From contig CM040128.1 of assembly GCA_022559845.1 (NCBI GenBank), forward strand, positions 172,848,413 to 172,912,412: DNA of 64,000 nt. The letters run 5' to 3'. The position numbers were made by a program, and so were the translations under genes. Positions 33,772 to 46,356 of this stretch are shown here, piece by piece. How positions within the stretch are numbered: the first letter of the stretch is position 1; each line of letters starts with the position of its first letter. The notes beneath the pieces are model-generated. The model was not told the origin of the DNA. It saw only the letters and a program-made list of their open reading frames with translations, and did no database searches. Source of the stretch: Amorphophallus konjac (taxonomy: Eukaryota; Streptophyta; Magnoliopsida; Alismatales; Araceae).

Positions 33772-36507
33772 TTAAAACAAATTAGGATACTGCTTCCGGA
33801 TTACTTCTTCTGATTCCCAAGTGGCTTCTTTTGTTCTACGCCTACTCCACTAGACCTTGACCATCGGTATGGACCGATTCCTAAGCTGTTGCTGCTTCTG
33901 GTCCAAAATCTTGATAGGTTTCTCTTCATAGGATAGATCTTCCTTCAGCTCCAGATCTGCATGCTGAATAATGTGTGAGGGGTCGTATACGTACTTCTGT
34001 AGCATGGACACATGGAAGACATTATGCACGCTTGACAACTAGGGTGGTAGTGCCAACTTATATGCAACTTCTCCCACTCTCTCCAGAATTTCAAACAGAC
34101 CAACAAATCTCAGACTTAGCTTGCCACGGATGCCAAATCTTCAGACTCCTCTCATAGGTGAGATTTTCAGAAATACATGCTCGCCAACTTGGAACTCCAA
34201 TTCTCTTCTTCTGTTATCCGCATAGCTTTTCTGACTGGATTGAGCAACTTGCAAACGGTCTCTGATAATCTGAATATTGTTTGATGATTCTGAAATATGA
34301 TTTGGTCCAAGCCATTGCTTCTCGCCTACCTCATTCTAGCAAAGAGGTGAACGGCAACTACTACCATAGAGAGCCTCAAATGGTGCCATCTAAATACTGG
34401 ACTGGTAACTGTTATTGTAGGCAAATTCCATCAAGGCTAAATGTTCATGCCAGTTACCTTTAAAGTCAATCATGCAACCCCTTAACATATCTTCTAAAGT
34501 CTGGTTCGTTCTCTATGTCTGCCCGTCTGTCTGAGGATGAAAAGCAGTACTCAAGTTCAGACGGGTTCTCAATGATTCCTGCAATCCTTTACAAAAATGA
34601 GATGTGAATCTGGGGTCTCTATCTGACACAATGCTCACAGGCACTCCATGCAATCTCACTACCTCCTTCATATACAAGGCAGCCAACACATCCACTGTCC
34701 ACTTCGACTTGATAGGTAAGAAATGCGCGGATTTGGTCAATTGATCAATAATCACCCAAATCACGTCAAAACTGTCACGAGTTCTTGGTAAACCCATGAT
34801 GAAATCCATGCCAATACTTTCCCACTTTCATTGTGGTATCTCGAGAGGTTTTAATTCTCCGACAGGTCTGAAATGCTTAGCCTTCACTTGCTGACATACT
34901 AAGCATCTGCTTACAAATTCAGTCACTTCTCTCTTCATGTTTGGCCACCAAAAGGTTCTCTTCAAGTCCCTATACATCTTAGTAGCTCCAAGATGAACTC
35001 TGTACTTGGACCTATGGGCTTCTTCAAGGATCTTACTCTTCACTTTGGCTGATTCGGGGATGCAAGTTCTTCCACGGAATAATAATCTTCCATCTTCGGT
35101 CAACAGAAAATCTAGTCGACTGTTTAAGCTTTCCTTGATATCTACCAGTAATGGATCATTGTCTTGCAAGGTCTTAATCTCGCCTAACAACTCTGGGTGA
35201 AGCTGAACCTGGGCGATCAAAACCCGATCTTTCTTCTTATCAATATTGAGATCTAGGCTTGCTAATTGTTCCAGCATCTTCCACTATTGTAGCATAAAGC
35301 TTGACAACTTAGCCATCGGCTTCTTGCTCAAAGCATCAGCCACTACATTACCTTTCCCAGAGTGATATGCAATAGAGAAATCAAAATCCTTTAGATATTC
35401 AAGTCATCTCCTCTGCCTCATGTTAAGTTCTCTCTGGGAGAACATATAGTTCAAACTCTTATGATCCGAAAATACAATAAAAGTCTCTTCATACAAGTAG
35501 TGCCTCCAAAATTTTAAGGCAAAGACCACTGTAGCAAGTTCTAAGTCATGGATAAGGTAGTTCTCTTCATGCTTCCTCAACTGCCTAGGTGAATATGTTA
35601 TTACCCTACCATGCTGCATTAGCACACAGCCTAAGCCAATTCCCGAGACATTAGTATAAACTTCAAAACCTCCTTCTCCATAGGGTAAAGCTAGCACATG
35701 GGTAGTGCTCAAACACTCCTTCAGAGTTTTGAAAGTCTTCTCACAGTCTTCCGACCACTCGAATCGATTCTCCTTACGGGTCAACCTAGTCAAAGATATC
35801 GCAATCTTGGAGAAATCCTTAATGAACCTCCGATAATAACCTGCTAGGTCTAGAAAAATTCTCACTTCAGTTACATTCACTAGCCTATCCCAATTCCTCA
35901 CTACCTCTATCTTAGAGTGATCTACTGCAATACCATCTTTAGCAATAACATGACCCAGAAAGGACACTTCTTGCAACCACAACTCACACTTACTGAACTT
36001 TGCATATAGTTGATGGTCCCTCAAAATCTGTAATGCCATCTTCAAGTGCTCTTCATGCTCCTCCTTGCTCTTAGAATACATGAGAATGTCATCGACAAAT
36101 ACCACAACCCACTGGTCTAAGTAGGGTAGAAAAACACCATTCATCAGCTGCATAAAAGCTATAGGAGCATTCGTTAGTCCAAAAGGCATTACTACAAATT
36201 TGAAATGCCCGTACCTGCTTCGAAATGTCGTCTTAAAGATATCCTCATCTTTGATTCGTAACTGATGATATCCTGATCGAAGATCAATCTTAGAAAAATA
36301 CTACGCTTCTGATATCTGATCAAATAGCTCATTGATCCTTGGTAATGGATACTTATTCTTGACAGTAAGCTGGTTTAATTGGCGATAATCAATACACAGT
36401 CTCAACGAACCATCCTTCTTCCTTACAAAAAGCATTGGGGCTCCCCACGGGGATGTATTGGGACGAATGAACCCTTTCTCCAGCAACTCCAACAATTGCT
36501 CTTTCAT
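33772..36507 (-). pseudogene. pol: Element C reverse transcriptase, RNase H, integrase, chromodomain
   Basis: One minus-strand frame from 36507 to the stop at 33772. [34 protein letters not shown] and the catalytic FVDDILMYS (about 36100). RNase H follows, with [15 protein letters not shown] (Asn where the catalytic Asp is usual) and [11 protein letters not shown]. Integrase has the HHCC zinc region ending CLVCQQ, the core with [15 protein letters not shown] and [13 protein letters not shown], then a C-terminal chromodomain with EATWESEEVIRKQYPNLF. The chromodomain would bind marked histones and steer insertion. In-frame stops at plus-strand 36301, 35404, about 35286, 34828, 34513, 34390, 34336, 34141, 34039 and 33850 fall mostly at expected Gln, Trp or Arg codons; there is no frameshift in 2.7 kb. 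Confidence 0.9.
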
Positions 36508-36512
36508 TTCCT

Positions 36513-37198
36513 TTAACTCGTAGGGGACATACGATATGGAGCCTTCGAGACTGGTGATGCGCCAGGAACTAAATCGATAGAGAAAACTATCTCTCTCTCA
36601 CGGGGAAGTCCTGGAAAATCCTTAGGAAATACATCAGGAAAGTCCTGGACAATAGGGATGTCCTTCAGCTCCAACTCCTTCTTATCGGTCAAAGAGACCA
36701 AGGCCAAGAATGCCTGACACCCTTTCCTCAATAACTTCTCGGCCCGAAGTGCCGAAATAAGTGGCACAGACTTAGAATGCCTAACACCAACAAAAGAAAG
36801 CTCGAGATGCTCAGAAAAAGACACTGAGCCAGATTTGCAATGAATGCTAACTCCATATCTATCTAACCAATCTACTCCTAGGATTACATCATAATCCTTC
36901 ATCTTCATACATATTAGATCTGCCAGGAAATTCTGACCATTAACTAGAATCTCACTACAAGGATAATAATACTTGATAGTTGAACTCGAACCGATAGGGG
37001 TTGAAATTTCTAATTGAGAATCCATTAACACAGGTTTCGCAGATACATTCTTAGCAAAATTCTGAGAAATAAACGAATGAGTTGCTCTGGTGTCGAAAAG
37101 GACGAATGCTGGCTTAGAGAGAATAGTAAGAGTGCCTTCGACCAATCCTCCTTCCTCGGTGGCTTCTGATTCGTTCTCCTGGAGGGCTTGGAGCTTGC
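36513..37198 (-). pseudogene. Element C retropepsin and start of RT linker
   Basis: An open frame begins inside the element at 37198 and ends near 36513. FVLFDTRATHSFIS (about 37080) is the aspartic protease active site, with Arg in place of the conserved Gly of D-S/T-G-A, which should abolish activity. ILGVDWLDRYGVSIHC and [18 protein letters not shown] (start of the RT linker) follow. A one-base frameshift near 36515-36525 separates it from the RT frame. Gag, expected to the right, was separated by insertion of LTR G. Confidence 0.85.
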
Positions 37199-37433
37199 TG
37201 TAGCACCCCAAGAATTACTAAAAATTTGCATAATGGGTATAATTGAGAAATTTCTTATTATTAAATTAAAATCCCCTTTTTTGTTAAATCTAAACTAATT
37301 TATAAAAATATGGAAAATCTATAATCATATAGAGGACTAAAAGTTTAGACAATTTATCTTCTTGGTCGAACCCTAAACAAAATTCTAACCAAGCCGAATT
37401 AAGAGAATTAGGGTTAAAAATGGAGTTTGTTAA
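37199..37433 (+). mobile_element. LTR G, left piece
   Basis: Starts TGTAGCACCCCAAGAATTAC directly after element C coding sequence (candidate duplication CTTGC, 37194-37198). It is cut at the GTTAA site (37429-37433) by element D and continues at 54619. Confidence 0.7.
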
Positions 37434-38339
37434 TGTTGGCCTAGAGAGATGGCGGACAAGAAGGGGGGTTGAATTGTCCCCTTGCCGAGATGGCGGATTT
37501 TAAAAACTTTCCTAACTAAACACAGTGAAATTAAGATTAACAATGTTAATAGCCAAAACTTAAGTGAGATTTAAAGCGTTCTCTCAAGCTTTCCGATCTC
37601 ACTCGTAATAACAATGCGACTAACAGGGAAATTTTGCTCAACACAGATTACAGAGGTAGCAGTGAGTGATTGTGCAGTGAATTAAAAACCTATATAATGT
37701 ACCTGTGAACGGAGATAGAAGAAATGACAATCACACAGGCAATCACACAAGACAAAGGGATTTTATGGTGATTCGGGACCACGACGGGCTCCCTACGTCC
37801 ACCCCTCACCCAACCGGGTGAGGCTTCACTACACGCTACTTTCGTAGCAACACGGGGACGAACCCCAACCACACACATGCTACTTCCGCAGCAATACACA
37901 CACGAGGTATTGCCACTACAGCACACACACACACACGCTCGGGGAACGTGCCCAGGACACGACAAACACATGAAGACACAGCTCCATACACACACACACA
38001 CACAGATATTCTGAGTTTAACAAAATCAAACGATATACAATATACGCCCACAACAGTATGTAGATGAAGATAGACTATGAAATATTCATAGAAATAAACA
38101 TAAAGAGGATGTAGAAATATCTCATTGGTTCTCCAATAGAAATAAGAAGATCATTCTTGAAGCCTAGGTTGGAGAAGATCTTATCCACAGCTAGTTGGAG
38201 TAGTCGGTCGTCCTCCTTGAGGATGCAAGTTTGCTCGTTCAAGTCCCAGCTCCAATCGAGCCTGCACACATCAAGAAAAGATGAGACATTATGATCTGAA
38301 ATTATATCTTGGTTAAAAGGGACATGACAAACAAATGAA

Positions 38340-38370
<31 letters not shown>

Positions 38371-40422
38371 TATATGTATTCCCCTTTAGTGTCCCACAAC
38401 TCCTTTTAAACAGTAGGTAGGGTGCGCTGGAAATGATGGGTTGCAGAGTGAAGGCAGTCGGCTTGAGATAGAAACGCCCAAACTCACAGACCGGGGACAG
38501 CAGCATCCGCAGCTTCCCGATCAAAGGTCAGGATCATCGAAGATGATCTCCTGTGGCTTCTTCTTCCTCCTCCTTGAGTGAGCACGCCTCCTTTTCGTTC
38601 TTCTTCTTCCCTACAAGAGCAGATAGAACAATAAGCCCAAGGGATTGTGTTTCACGATCGGACAAGGGTGGCTATGTATACACATGAGAAAGGAAGCCAT
38701 AAAGACATATTAGCCCATGAGAAACCCACTCAAACCCCAAATAAGGGTATAAACCCTAGGGCTACTGGGGTAAAAGGGCAAGCCAATCGGACCATTAAAC
38801 CCATGGTTCGAAACCAAACCGACAAACCCGATTCAGGTCGCCCAGAGAAAGTGTCGACCCTTGGGGTCCACACTTTTCTCACTAGCTACTGTCCCGTGAT
38901 ATAAAAATAGGACCCAAGGCAAAGTGTCGACCCTTGGAGTCGACACTTTTTACCGGGGGTTCTGTTTTCATAGAAAACAGACCCCAAGCCTCCAAGAGTC
39001 GACCCTAGGAGTCGACACTTGCAGTGTAAAACTAGAAAATGAACTAAATGCAGTGAATTAACCCCAAAGCATGATATATGAATTAAACCCAATCTACCCA
39101 CATGGAAATACATTCAAAATTGAATTCTTACCATGTTAACAAAGGTTTATGGGCATATTTACTCTTACACTTTCAACCAATTCAAATTCATGAGAGTTAA
39201 GCAAAGGTGATTCAAGAAACCATATTCAACCCAATTGAAGGCATGACTTAGCCAATGGAATGTCATGGAGTAAAGGTATGAGACCTGTCATTCAATCTTG
39301 GTTTCAAGCATAGGAATGGGAAAACAATGAAGGCAAAGTACAAGGGTAGAAACTTACCATGGAGTTGAATGAATTGATAGCCGAAATACCATGGAGTCAA
39401 ATTAATTGATAGCAGAAGGAACCCTGTACATTCTGGAAATTCGGATTCATATAACACTTGAATTAGTGATTTTGAATTCTAGCAACCAACTCAAGGGTTT
39501 TAGTTCAGTCCAACATTCATAATTCAGTCCAGTGATGCCCATTTCAGACATTTTCAAGGGCACCGCAACCATCACTTTCAGGGACACAAGGTTCAGAAAT
39601 CAATTCAACTGAATTCAGATTCATAGCAAGCAAAGTCCAGTTTCAATGTAGTTCAATCAGACATTAGCCACCATTAGATGGCTATTCAGTTCAAGGCCAA
39701 ACCAACCAGTAAATCATTCATTTCTTAAAGCATGAAGCACATTCAAGTTCAGTTTTACAATCTCAAGCATAGTTGGAATCAATTTGAAGTTCATTGATTT
39801 CCTGAAACATTTAGTGGCAATTGATACCAAGTTGAAAACATCAAGTTGATCATGAAAATACCATATGCATGACTGTAAAACACCCAACACAGGGTCGGTG
39901 GACATATTAGCAAGGTCAGTGCAACGACATCAAAGATATATACATGTAGGACCATGCTTCATAACAAGGTAAGAACTAAGGCTCAAAGAGCCAGGGGTCG
40001 ACCCATGGGGTTGACCCATCTCAAGTTCAGTGCAATCAATGATAGGGGCTTTCCAAAGCAAGCTGAGAAACCACTATCACTAATCAATTATGAAAAGCAA
40101 ACATGAAGTCATCTGCAATAAAACCAATCTTCCCACATTGAAATGCAGTCAATATAAGTCCAAAAACATGAAAGGGCTTTTAACCCCAATCAAGACACTA
40201 TGAACAAGATCCACATGAAAGCTCCAAATCCTCATGCACAACATGCATGAGTCGACTTCAGAAATGTATTCAGGAAGGATCTTTGAATTTCAACCTACAA
40301 AATAAGATATCATCATGTTAGCTTGTTTATGATGAAGATGCCATTAAGCATAAAATTCATAATATATTGGAGTCATCAAAACCATTGTCAAGGACAATGA
40401 GGGGGCACACTAGAACCCAACA
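37434..40422 (-). repeat. 3' LTR of element D (left copy)
   Basis: Holds palindromes built from GTCGACCC and GGGTCGAC at about 38849-38877, 38921-38949 and 38995-39021, 72-73 bp apart. It also has CA-rich tracts (37919-37936, 37988-38003) and an AT dinucleotide run (38341-38376). No genes. Confidence 0.92.
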
Positions 40423-42548
40423 ATCTCCGCCTTTTTGATGATGATAATATATTGTGGCTATTCAACTCTCTCTCTCCCCCTTTGGCATTATCAAAAAGAA
40501 ATGGAGGACTAAGGAGTAACTGTGAAGTTTTCAAAAGAAAACAAGTGATACACGAGCGCACGAACCCAGCAATTAACCTCCCACGAAGGGAAGGTGTATA
40601 AATCAAGAACAAGCAAGAAAACAAGACTCTATGTGCATTTTGTAAGATGATGGAATTATGTTCAAATGAGCAGATTTTGAACTGTAAGCAGAGAGTATGA
40701 TTGAACTATACACAAGTGTCTAATCTAACTAATCTATATGCAAAATGTTAAACCTAGCTATGCACAGAATGTATTGTGCTAAAAGCACGTTATTCTCCCC
40801 CAATTGTCAAGTACCAAAAACCAACTGACAATGGGTTATTTAATCTGTTATTTACATGTATAACCTATAGATGCAAACTATGGAATGGAATATGATATGA
40901 TCAGACGGATCAAGCATTCAGGCACTCAAGCATGCATAACAATATATAGACTCATGCAAGTCCCTTCGGGACGGGTGTAAAGATAATGCAATTGATTATT
41001 GAACATGATGTGCATGAACAATACTAAGAAGGTTGCGCTTACATAATTAAAGTACTACATTAACCATGAAGGACGACTGATTCACAAAGGATATTCAAAC
41101 AATCAAACCCAAGGTGCGTATGTGAAGATTGAGCAATGAAGTTCAAATCAATATGGAAAATCAGATTTTCTAAAGAACACTAAAAAGAGCTTCTCATCTA
41201 TACACTTTCATACACAATGCTCGAATATTGGTAGCTACATATGACCTTAATTTTTAATTACTAAAAGTGATGTGACTAACCTTTTAATATGAGTCATGCC
41301 CTTTTTTTTAGGGGCAATTTCCTGTTACTTAGTTTCGTCACTTTTTATGATGTGGATGTGACACTTTTCAACGCGAGTTGTACCCTTTGTCTCAGGGGCA
41401 CTTCCCGACTACTTGGTGACAAATCACACTTATTTTAAATGTGGATTAGTTTCTCCTTTTGACGTAAGTTTTCTTCTTTATTTCAGGGGGGATTCCCAGC
41501 TACTCAGATCCACGTTCCACTTATACAAATTTTTAGTTGGGTAAACAACATTTTCCTTACGAGACATGTGATTTCTATGTAGAGAATCAATAGCCCTCTA
41601 AAGTGTGGAGTAGAAAATAGTAATCCTTATTACATTGAATCATTATCTCAAAAAGGTGCATTTTGTGTGGGTGGTTGTATTGAATGTAAAAGATGAATTA
41701 ATTTCATCATTGTAATGTCTCCCCCTAAATGTATGCACGGTTATAAAAAAAAAATCTCCCCCTTAATATATGCCATATAGCAAACATGTCTAAATCAATG
41801 CAATTCATTTAGCAAGGGATGAGTCATAGAAAGATCTCAAGAAGTGGTTGTATAAAGTATATACATGCAATCAACCAAGGATCTTCCAATATTTTCAAGC
41901 AAATTGATTATCGGCACTTGGCGGAGAACGTAGGTCCGAAGACCACCATCACGCGTGAAGAGAGCTTCCAGTTGGACATAATCCAACCTTCCACAATTGC
42001 CATTTTATATACTTGATAATCATGGAATTCAAGCACAGGAGTATAAAGTATAGGCATTTATATGCATGTAAGTGGACAGATAATCAAAGACCTTCTTTAT
42101 TTACAAGTATGCAAAGATGTGTATGATATGTGCATGAAAGTAAGTATGCAACCTGTGTATGCATAAGTGAACTATGTATGCACATGTGAACTGTTATTTA
42201 CAAAAGGTGATTAAAAATATGAAAACTTTTATGTTCAATCTAAAGGATTCAAGAACTGAATTGTTATTTGCAAGATGTAAAACAGAGAGTATGTAAAGCT
42301 AACTTCATCACCTAATCATGTAACCTGAAGATCTCAACACTTCAGAAGTTGCCTTAATCAATAGAGCAGGAATGCAACTATTTGAATTCAATCATTTTCC
42401 ATCAAGGCTCAAATTTTACCTTCTTAGTTTTTTCAAAATGAACCTAAGCAAAATGATATTAAAAAATAAACCATTTTCTTTCTCGCCTTGAGAAACCTTT
42501 ATTTGTCAACGTTCATTGGCCTCAAGGCACCCATGCAAAATAGATTTC
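40423..42548 (-). other. 3' non-coding region of element D with polypurine tract
   Basis: Between the end of gag (42549) and the LTR. The tract AAAAAGGCGGAGAT (minus strand, 40423-40436) abuts the LTR. No pol motif is visible on either strand, although this is where pol would lie in an autonomous relative. Confidence 0.75.
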
Positions 42549-43008
42549 TCATTTTGAAATTTTGGGTACCCAAGCCATCTTGGGTCCCAAGGGGTTAGTT
42601 CTAACATGAGCAAATATATTCTTTTTATTTTTCCTCTCATACCATTCATCATCGGCCCTCATCATGGTACAATCATCCATTGAATGACCATTTTGGTCAC
42701 AATAAAAATAATGAGAAGATTTTCTTTTCATAAACCATTTGTCATCATTTTTCATAACATAACAATCATTCGTTACATGTCCAACACTACCACAATAATG
42801 ACATGAAAAATTCTTTTTGACAAACCATTCATCATCTTTTTTCTTTGTAAGATAATTTTCAAAAACATGACCATGTAACGCACAATAGAAGCAATGAGAG
42901 TTTAATGTTTTCCTAATGGGTCTCACATGATCTTTAGAACTAGCAACTACTTTCATTCTTGATTCCAATGTCACATCATCATCACATTTCATCAGGAAGC
43001 AATCATAC
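42549..43008 (-). pseudogene. gag: Element D gag, 3' part with zinc knuckles
   Basis: Minus-strand frame of about 153 codons ending at 42549. It carries knuckle-like motifs CFYCALHGHVFEN (last Cys lost), CHYCGSVGHVTNDC (complete CCHC) and FYCDQNGHSMDDC (first Cys replaced by Tyr), then GPKMAWVPK at the end, a SIRE-like gag tail. The knuckles would bind element RNA. The upstream half lies at 50361-51569 beyond element E. Confidence 0.85.
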
Positions 43009-46000
43009 TGTAACACCCCGGTTAAATAATAAAATATAAAAGTAAAATTTTAAAACATATATTAGAATTAAAAGTTATTTCCTTGCTATTTTATGGCTTC
43101 AATGATTTTCTTAATATTATTTAGTTTTGAAAGTGGCGAAATTATATCAATAATTATTTTTCTATAATTACCATAAAAAGACCTTAATATTCCAAGACGT
43201 AATCACATTTTTCTACGATGAATTGAATTTAATAGGTATAAATTAAATTAATTAAATCTCACACGTAGGCTAAAGTTTTGACAAATTTTTAAAAATATGG
43301 AAAAATCATATCTTGCAGAGAACAAAGTGTTTAACCATAATGTCAACTGGGCCGACCCCAAATAAAAATTTAATTAAGCTGAATTATGGAGTTTTTAGCC
43401 AAAATCGTTATTCTTAATAGATCAACCTTAATCGACCAAATTAGAGCCCAATTCTCAACCAATCGAGCCCAAATCGGTCCCAAATGATAGGTTAACCCTA
43501 GTAGATCATTTCCCCTCTAAAAACCCTAGCCTTTAGATGCTTCTCTCGATGGTGGTAGCACGGATTTGATCAAGGTGCGAGATTTTCGCCGGTTTTTCTT
43601 TCTTGGACTCTTGAGTCCAATTCGACCTCTAGAAGCCTCCTTGGACGCTATAAGTTGAGGGCTTTTTCAGCCCTAGATATCCTTTTGCTTCTCCAACAGA
43701 CGACATGACCTGTGGTGGCCGATCGATGGCGTATTAGGGCGAGGATCGTCGGGTATTTGCGGATAAGGGTTTTGGCGTATTCCTCTTTCTTCCTCGATTT
43801 AGGTAGGTTTCTCTCATGCCCAACCTTAATTAAACCATACCATGACATGCACCTCAAAGTCCTCTTTTATTTGATCATGTTTTGCCCAACTTTTATGATC
43901 TATATTGTGCGAATTCATCGTTTCATTGAGAGCATGTGATTAGGGATTTTCTACATTCCTTTTTGTCTGATTATGTAGGCTAATCTAAGTCAAATCTTGA
44001 GATTGATCATGCCTTCTTGTTCATTTTTAAGTTCTCTTTCGATTGATAGTAGTTTGCCCAACTTTTATGAAGTATATACATCGAATTAAGCTTTTCATTT
44101 GACTTGTATAGGGTTGTCACCGTTTCGGGCGTGGCGAGCATTGAACGGCCCTAACAGAGACCGCTTATTGTTCCACTGTCGCACGATAGACCGTTTGTTT
44201 GGACTAAGCGGCCTCCAGTTAGACCGCTTATATGTCAAGCGGCCACGAGATTGACCGTCGTTATATGGCGGGGTTCCAAGTGGAGAGGCCCTCACGTGAC
44301 CATCTAAAGAATGGAACGGCCCCACGATAGACCGTGTTATGGCGGTGGGTTTTCAAAAGAAAAGAGGAGTTGCGCTGGTTCTGAGCGGTCCTCCTCTGAC
44401 CGTCGAATGAATTGAGCGGTCCATATATAGACCGTTTTAACCCTGTTTCAGTAAACTGTTACTCGTTTCCAGCATGTTGTGTCTATTTTTCTTGATTAGA
44501 TAACATGATTTTAGGGCTTAAATTTGTAGTATGAACACACTAATGACTAGGATTCATGAAATATTTGATCTAAGGTCTAATTCTCATCCAATTATGTCAT
44601 CCTTTCCATGTTCACCTTTTATGTATCCTAGTTTAATTGAAAAGAAAATAGACTAATATGCTTGATCAAGTAATTAGTTGCAATTCATTTATATAGTTAG
44701 AACTGTTTTAAGGTTGTGCCACTCCGGTGGCGACTAGACCGAATGTCTCGTTTTTCGTTGATTGTGAGCTATTGAATTCTTGGACATCGAATTACCTCTC
44801 TATCAGATATTCCTTCCGTCGGACTAGGTGTTCATGCTCCAAGGCCTCCGTAAGCCCCCGCGAGTCTGGATTCCCACTAGGACGCCGGGCGGGTTGTACC
44901 CATAAAGCCTGAACCTTCGAACTCGTTCGAATCGCTTGCTTTTGCCCAAGCCCAGAGTCGGGACTGTCCTGCTTTGAGCGGCCCTTCTTAGACCGTTCAG
45001 TCAATGAGCGGTCCAGTCATGACCGTCTGACACTTTGAACGGCCCCCGTTAGACCATTTTTCAACCGACTGTGCGTCGACCTTGGTCATCTGGACTAAGT
45101 GATTTACGCGGTCGTTTCTGGACCGTGTACTTCTCATGCTGCCCCTTCGGGACTGTGTTGATCTGGCGTATGCACCGACCTTCCTCGTGCGTCAATCTAT
45201 AAACGGCTCTTATTTGACCGTTCTGTGATAGAGCGACCGGAATAGGACCGTGTTATTTCTTTTAAGCGGTCCATGTCAGACTGTTTACTTGTTTAGCGGT
45301 CCTCTGCCGACCGTTTAAGTTTCAAGCCTTCCGTTTTTGGGTTTTGAATTGTGTAAGCTGCTCTAGCCTATTCAGGCTATGGTATTTCGAGTTTTTGACC
45401 TATTGTTAGGTCTATTGATAACATTATCCATTGTAAGTCATTTTTGAATGACTTTTCCCTCTCGATTAATGAGCTTGTTGTTTGGAATCTCAAGAAAAAT
45501 CAATAATTCTTACACATTCCACCTTGATTACATGAGCTTGACTTTGGAACTCTTGGCCATTGAACATTGTGGATGTCTCGAGTTCATGGGATCTATGATC
45601 CAAACAAATCAATGCCAAGGCAAACACATTAAAGGGCCCAGTCTGGTCCTGGGAGGCGCACCCGAAAAGCACTTGATCCTCGGGGTGGTGAATGACTAGG
45701 TGTGGCATTTGACACCGAGTACTATCTAGCGTGTTGAGTCTACAGCATTCCACACTCTTGTGATACTTGCTAGACTTACTTGAAAGTAGGAAGTGCTTGC
45801 TTGCATGACTTGACTTGACTTGATATATGGCCATTCACTTGAAGTTCTGATTACTTGCTCTTGCTATCGTGACTTGCAATCTTTATCGTGCTAGTAAACT
45901 TGTTATCATGCTTAATTGTTTTTCTCACGTTATTCATGCATTCATGAAATGGTTAATTACTTAAACTATGCCTGATGATAGAGTGTAATTCCTACTGAGC

Positions 46001-46356
46001 TTCTTGCTCACCCCTACTTTCCAACCCTTTTTAGGTAACGCGGTAGATGGAACGTTTGCAATTGGGATCGGGATAGCATGATCGAGTGAACTTGGAGATT
46101 TAGAGACCGGAGTCTGTCTTTTTATTTTCTTGAGTCTAGATAGTATAGTAAGTCTTGTCATTTTCTCTTCTTTATGTATTTTATTGAGTCCAGATTGTAA
46201 ATTTAAATTTTCAATCATCAATAAAAATATATATTTTTCAAATTGTATGGCCTCCATGCGTCTATTTGCGTTTATTTATTTTGCTCTTGTTATCATGACT
46301 GTTTCGATGTACGTTCCAAACGCTGCTTCTCGCTGCTATCGATTCGGGGCGTGACA
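43009..46356 (+). repeat. 5' LTR of element E
   Basis: CGGYC/GACCG units lie in two clusters: 44146, 44176, 44209, 44240, 44286, 44317, 44386, 44417, and 44979, 45009, 45040, 45109, 45204, 45234, 45267, 45297. Positions 44800-44900 match the 102-bp block of solo LTR B. Short frames inside are conserved between the two LTR copies only because the copies are recent duplicates. Confidence 0.92.

Larger units (their letters stand above)
30708..37198 (-). mobile_element. Tekay-like chromovirus C (Ty3/gypsy), 5' part outside or cut
   Basis: Minus-strand element. From right to left: protease, RT, RNase H, integrase, chromodomain, polypurine tract, 3' LTR. The right side ends abruptly at 37198, where LTR G begins, so gag and the 5' LTR are not in the window. 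Left flank GCTAT (30703-30707) is the candidate target duplication. Confidence 0.9.

Noticed and set aside
45448..45699. 83-codon frame conserved in both E LTRs
   Set aside because: LTR duplicates of recent age keep frames by descent. No domain is visible.
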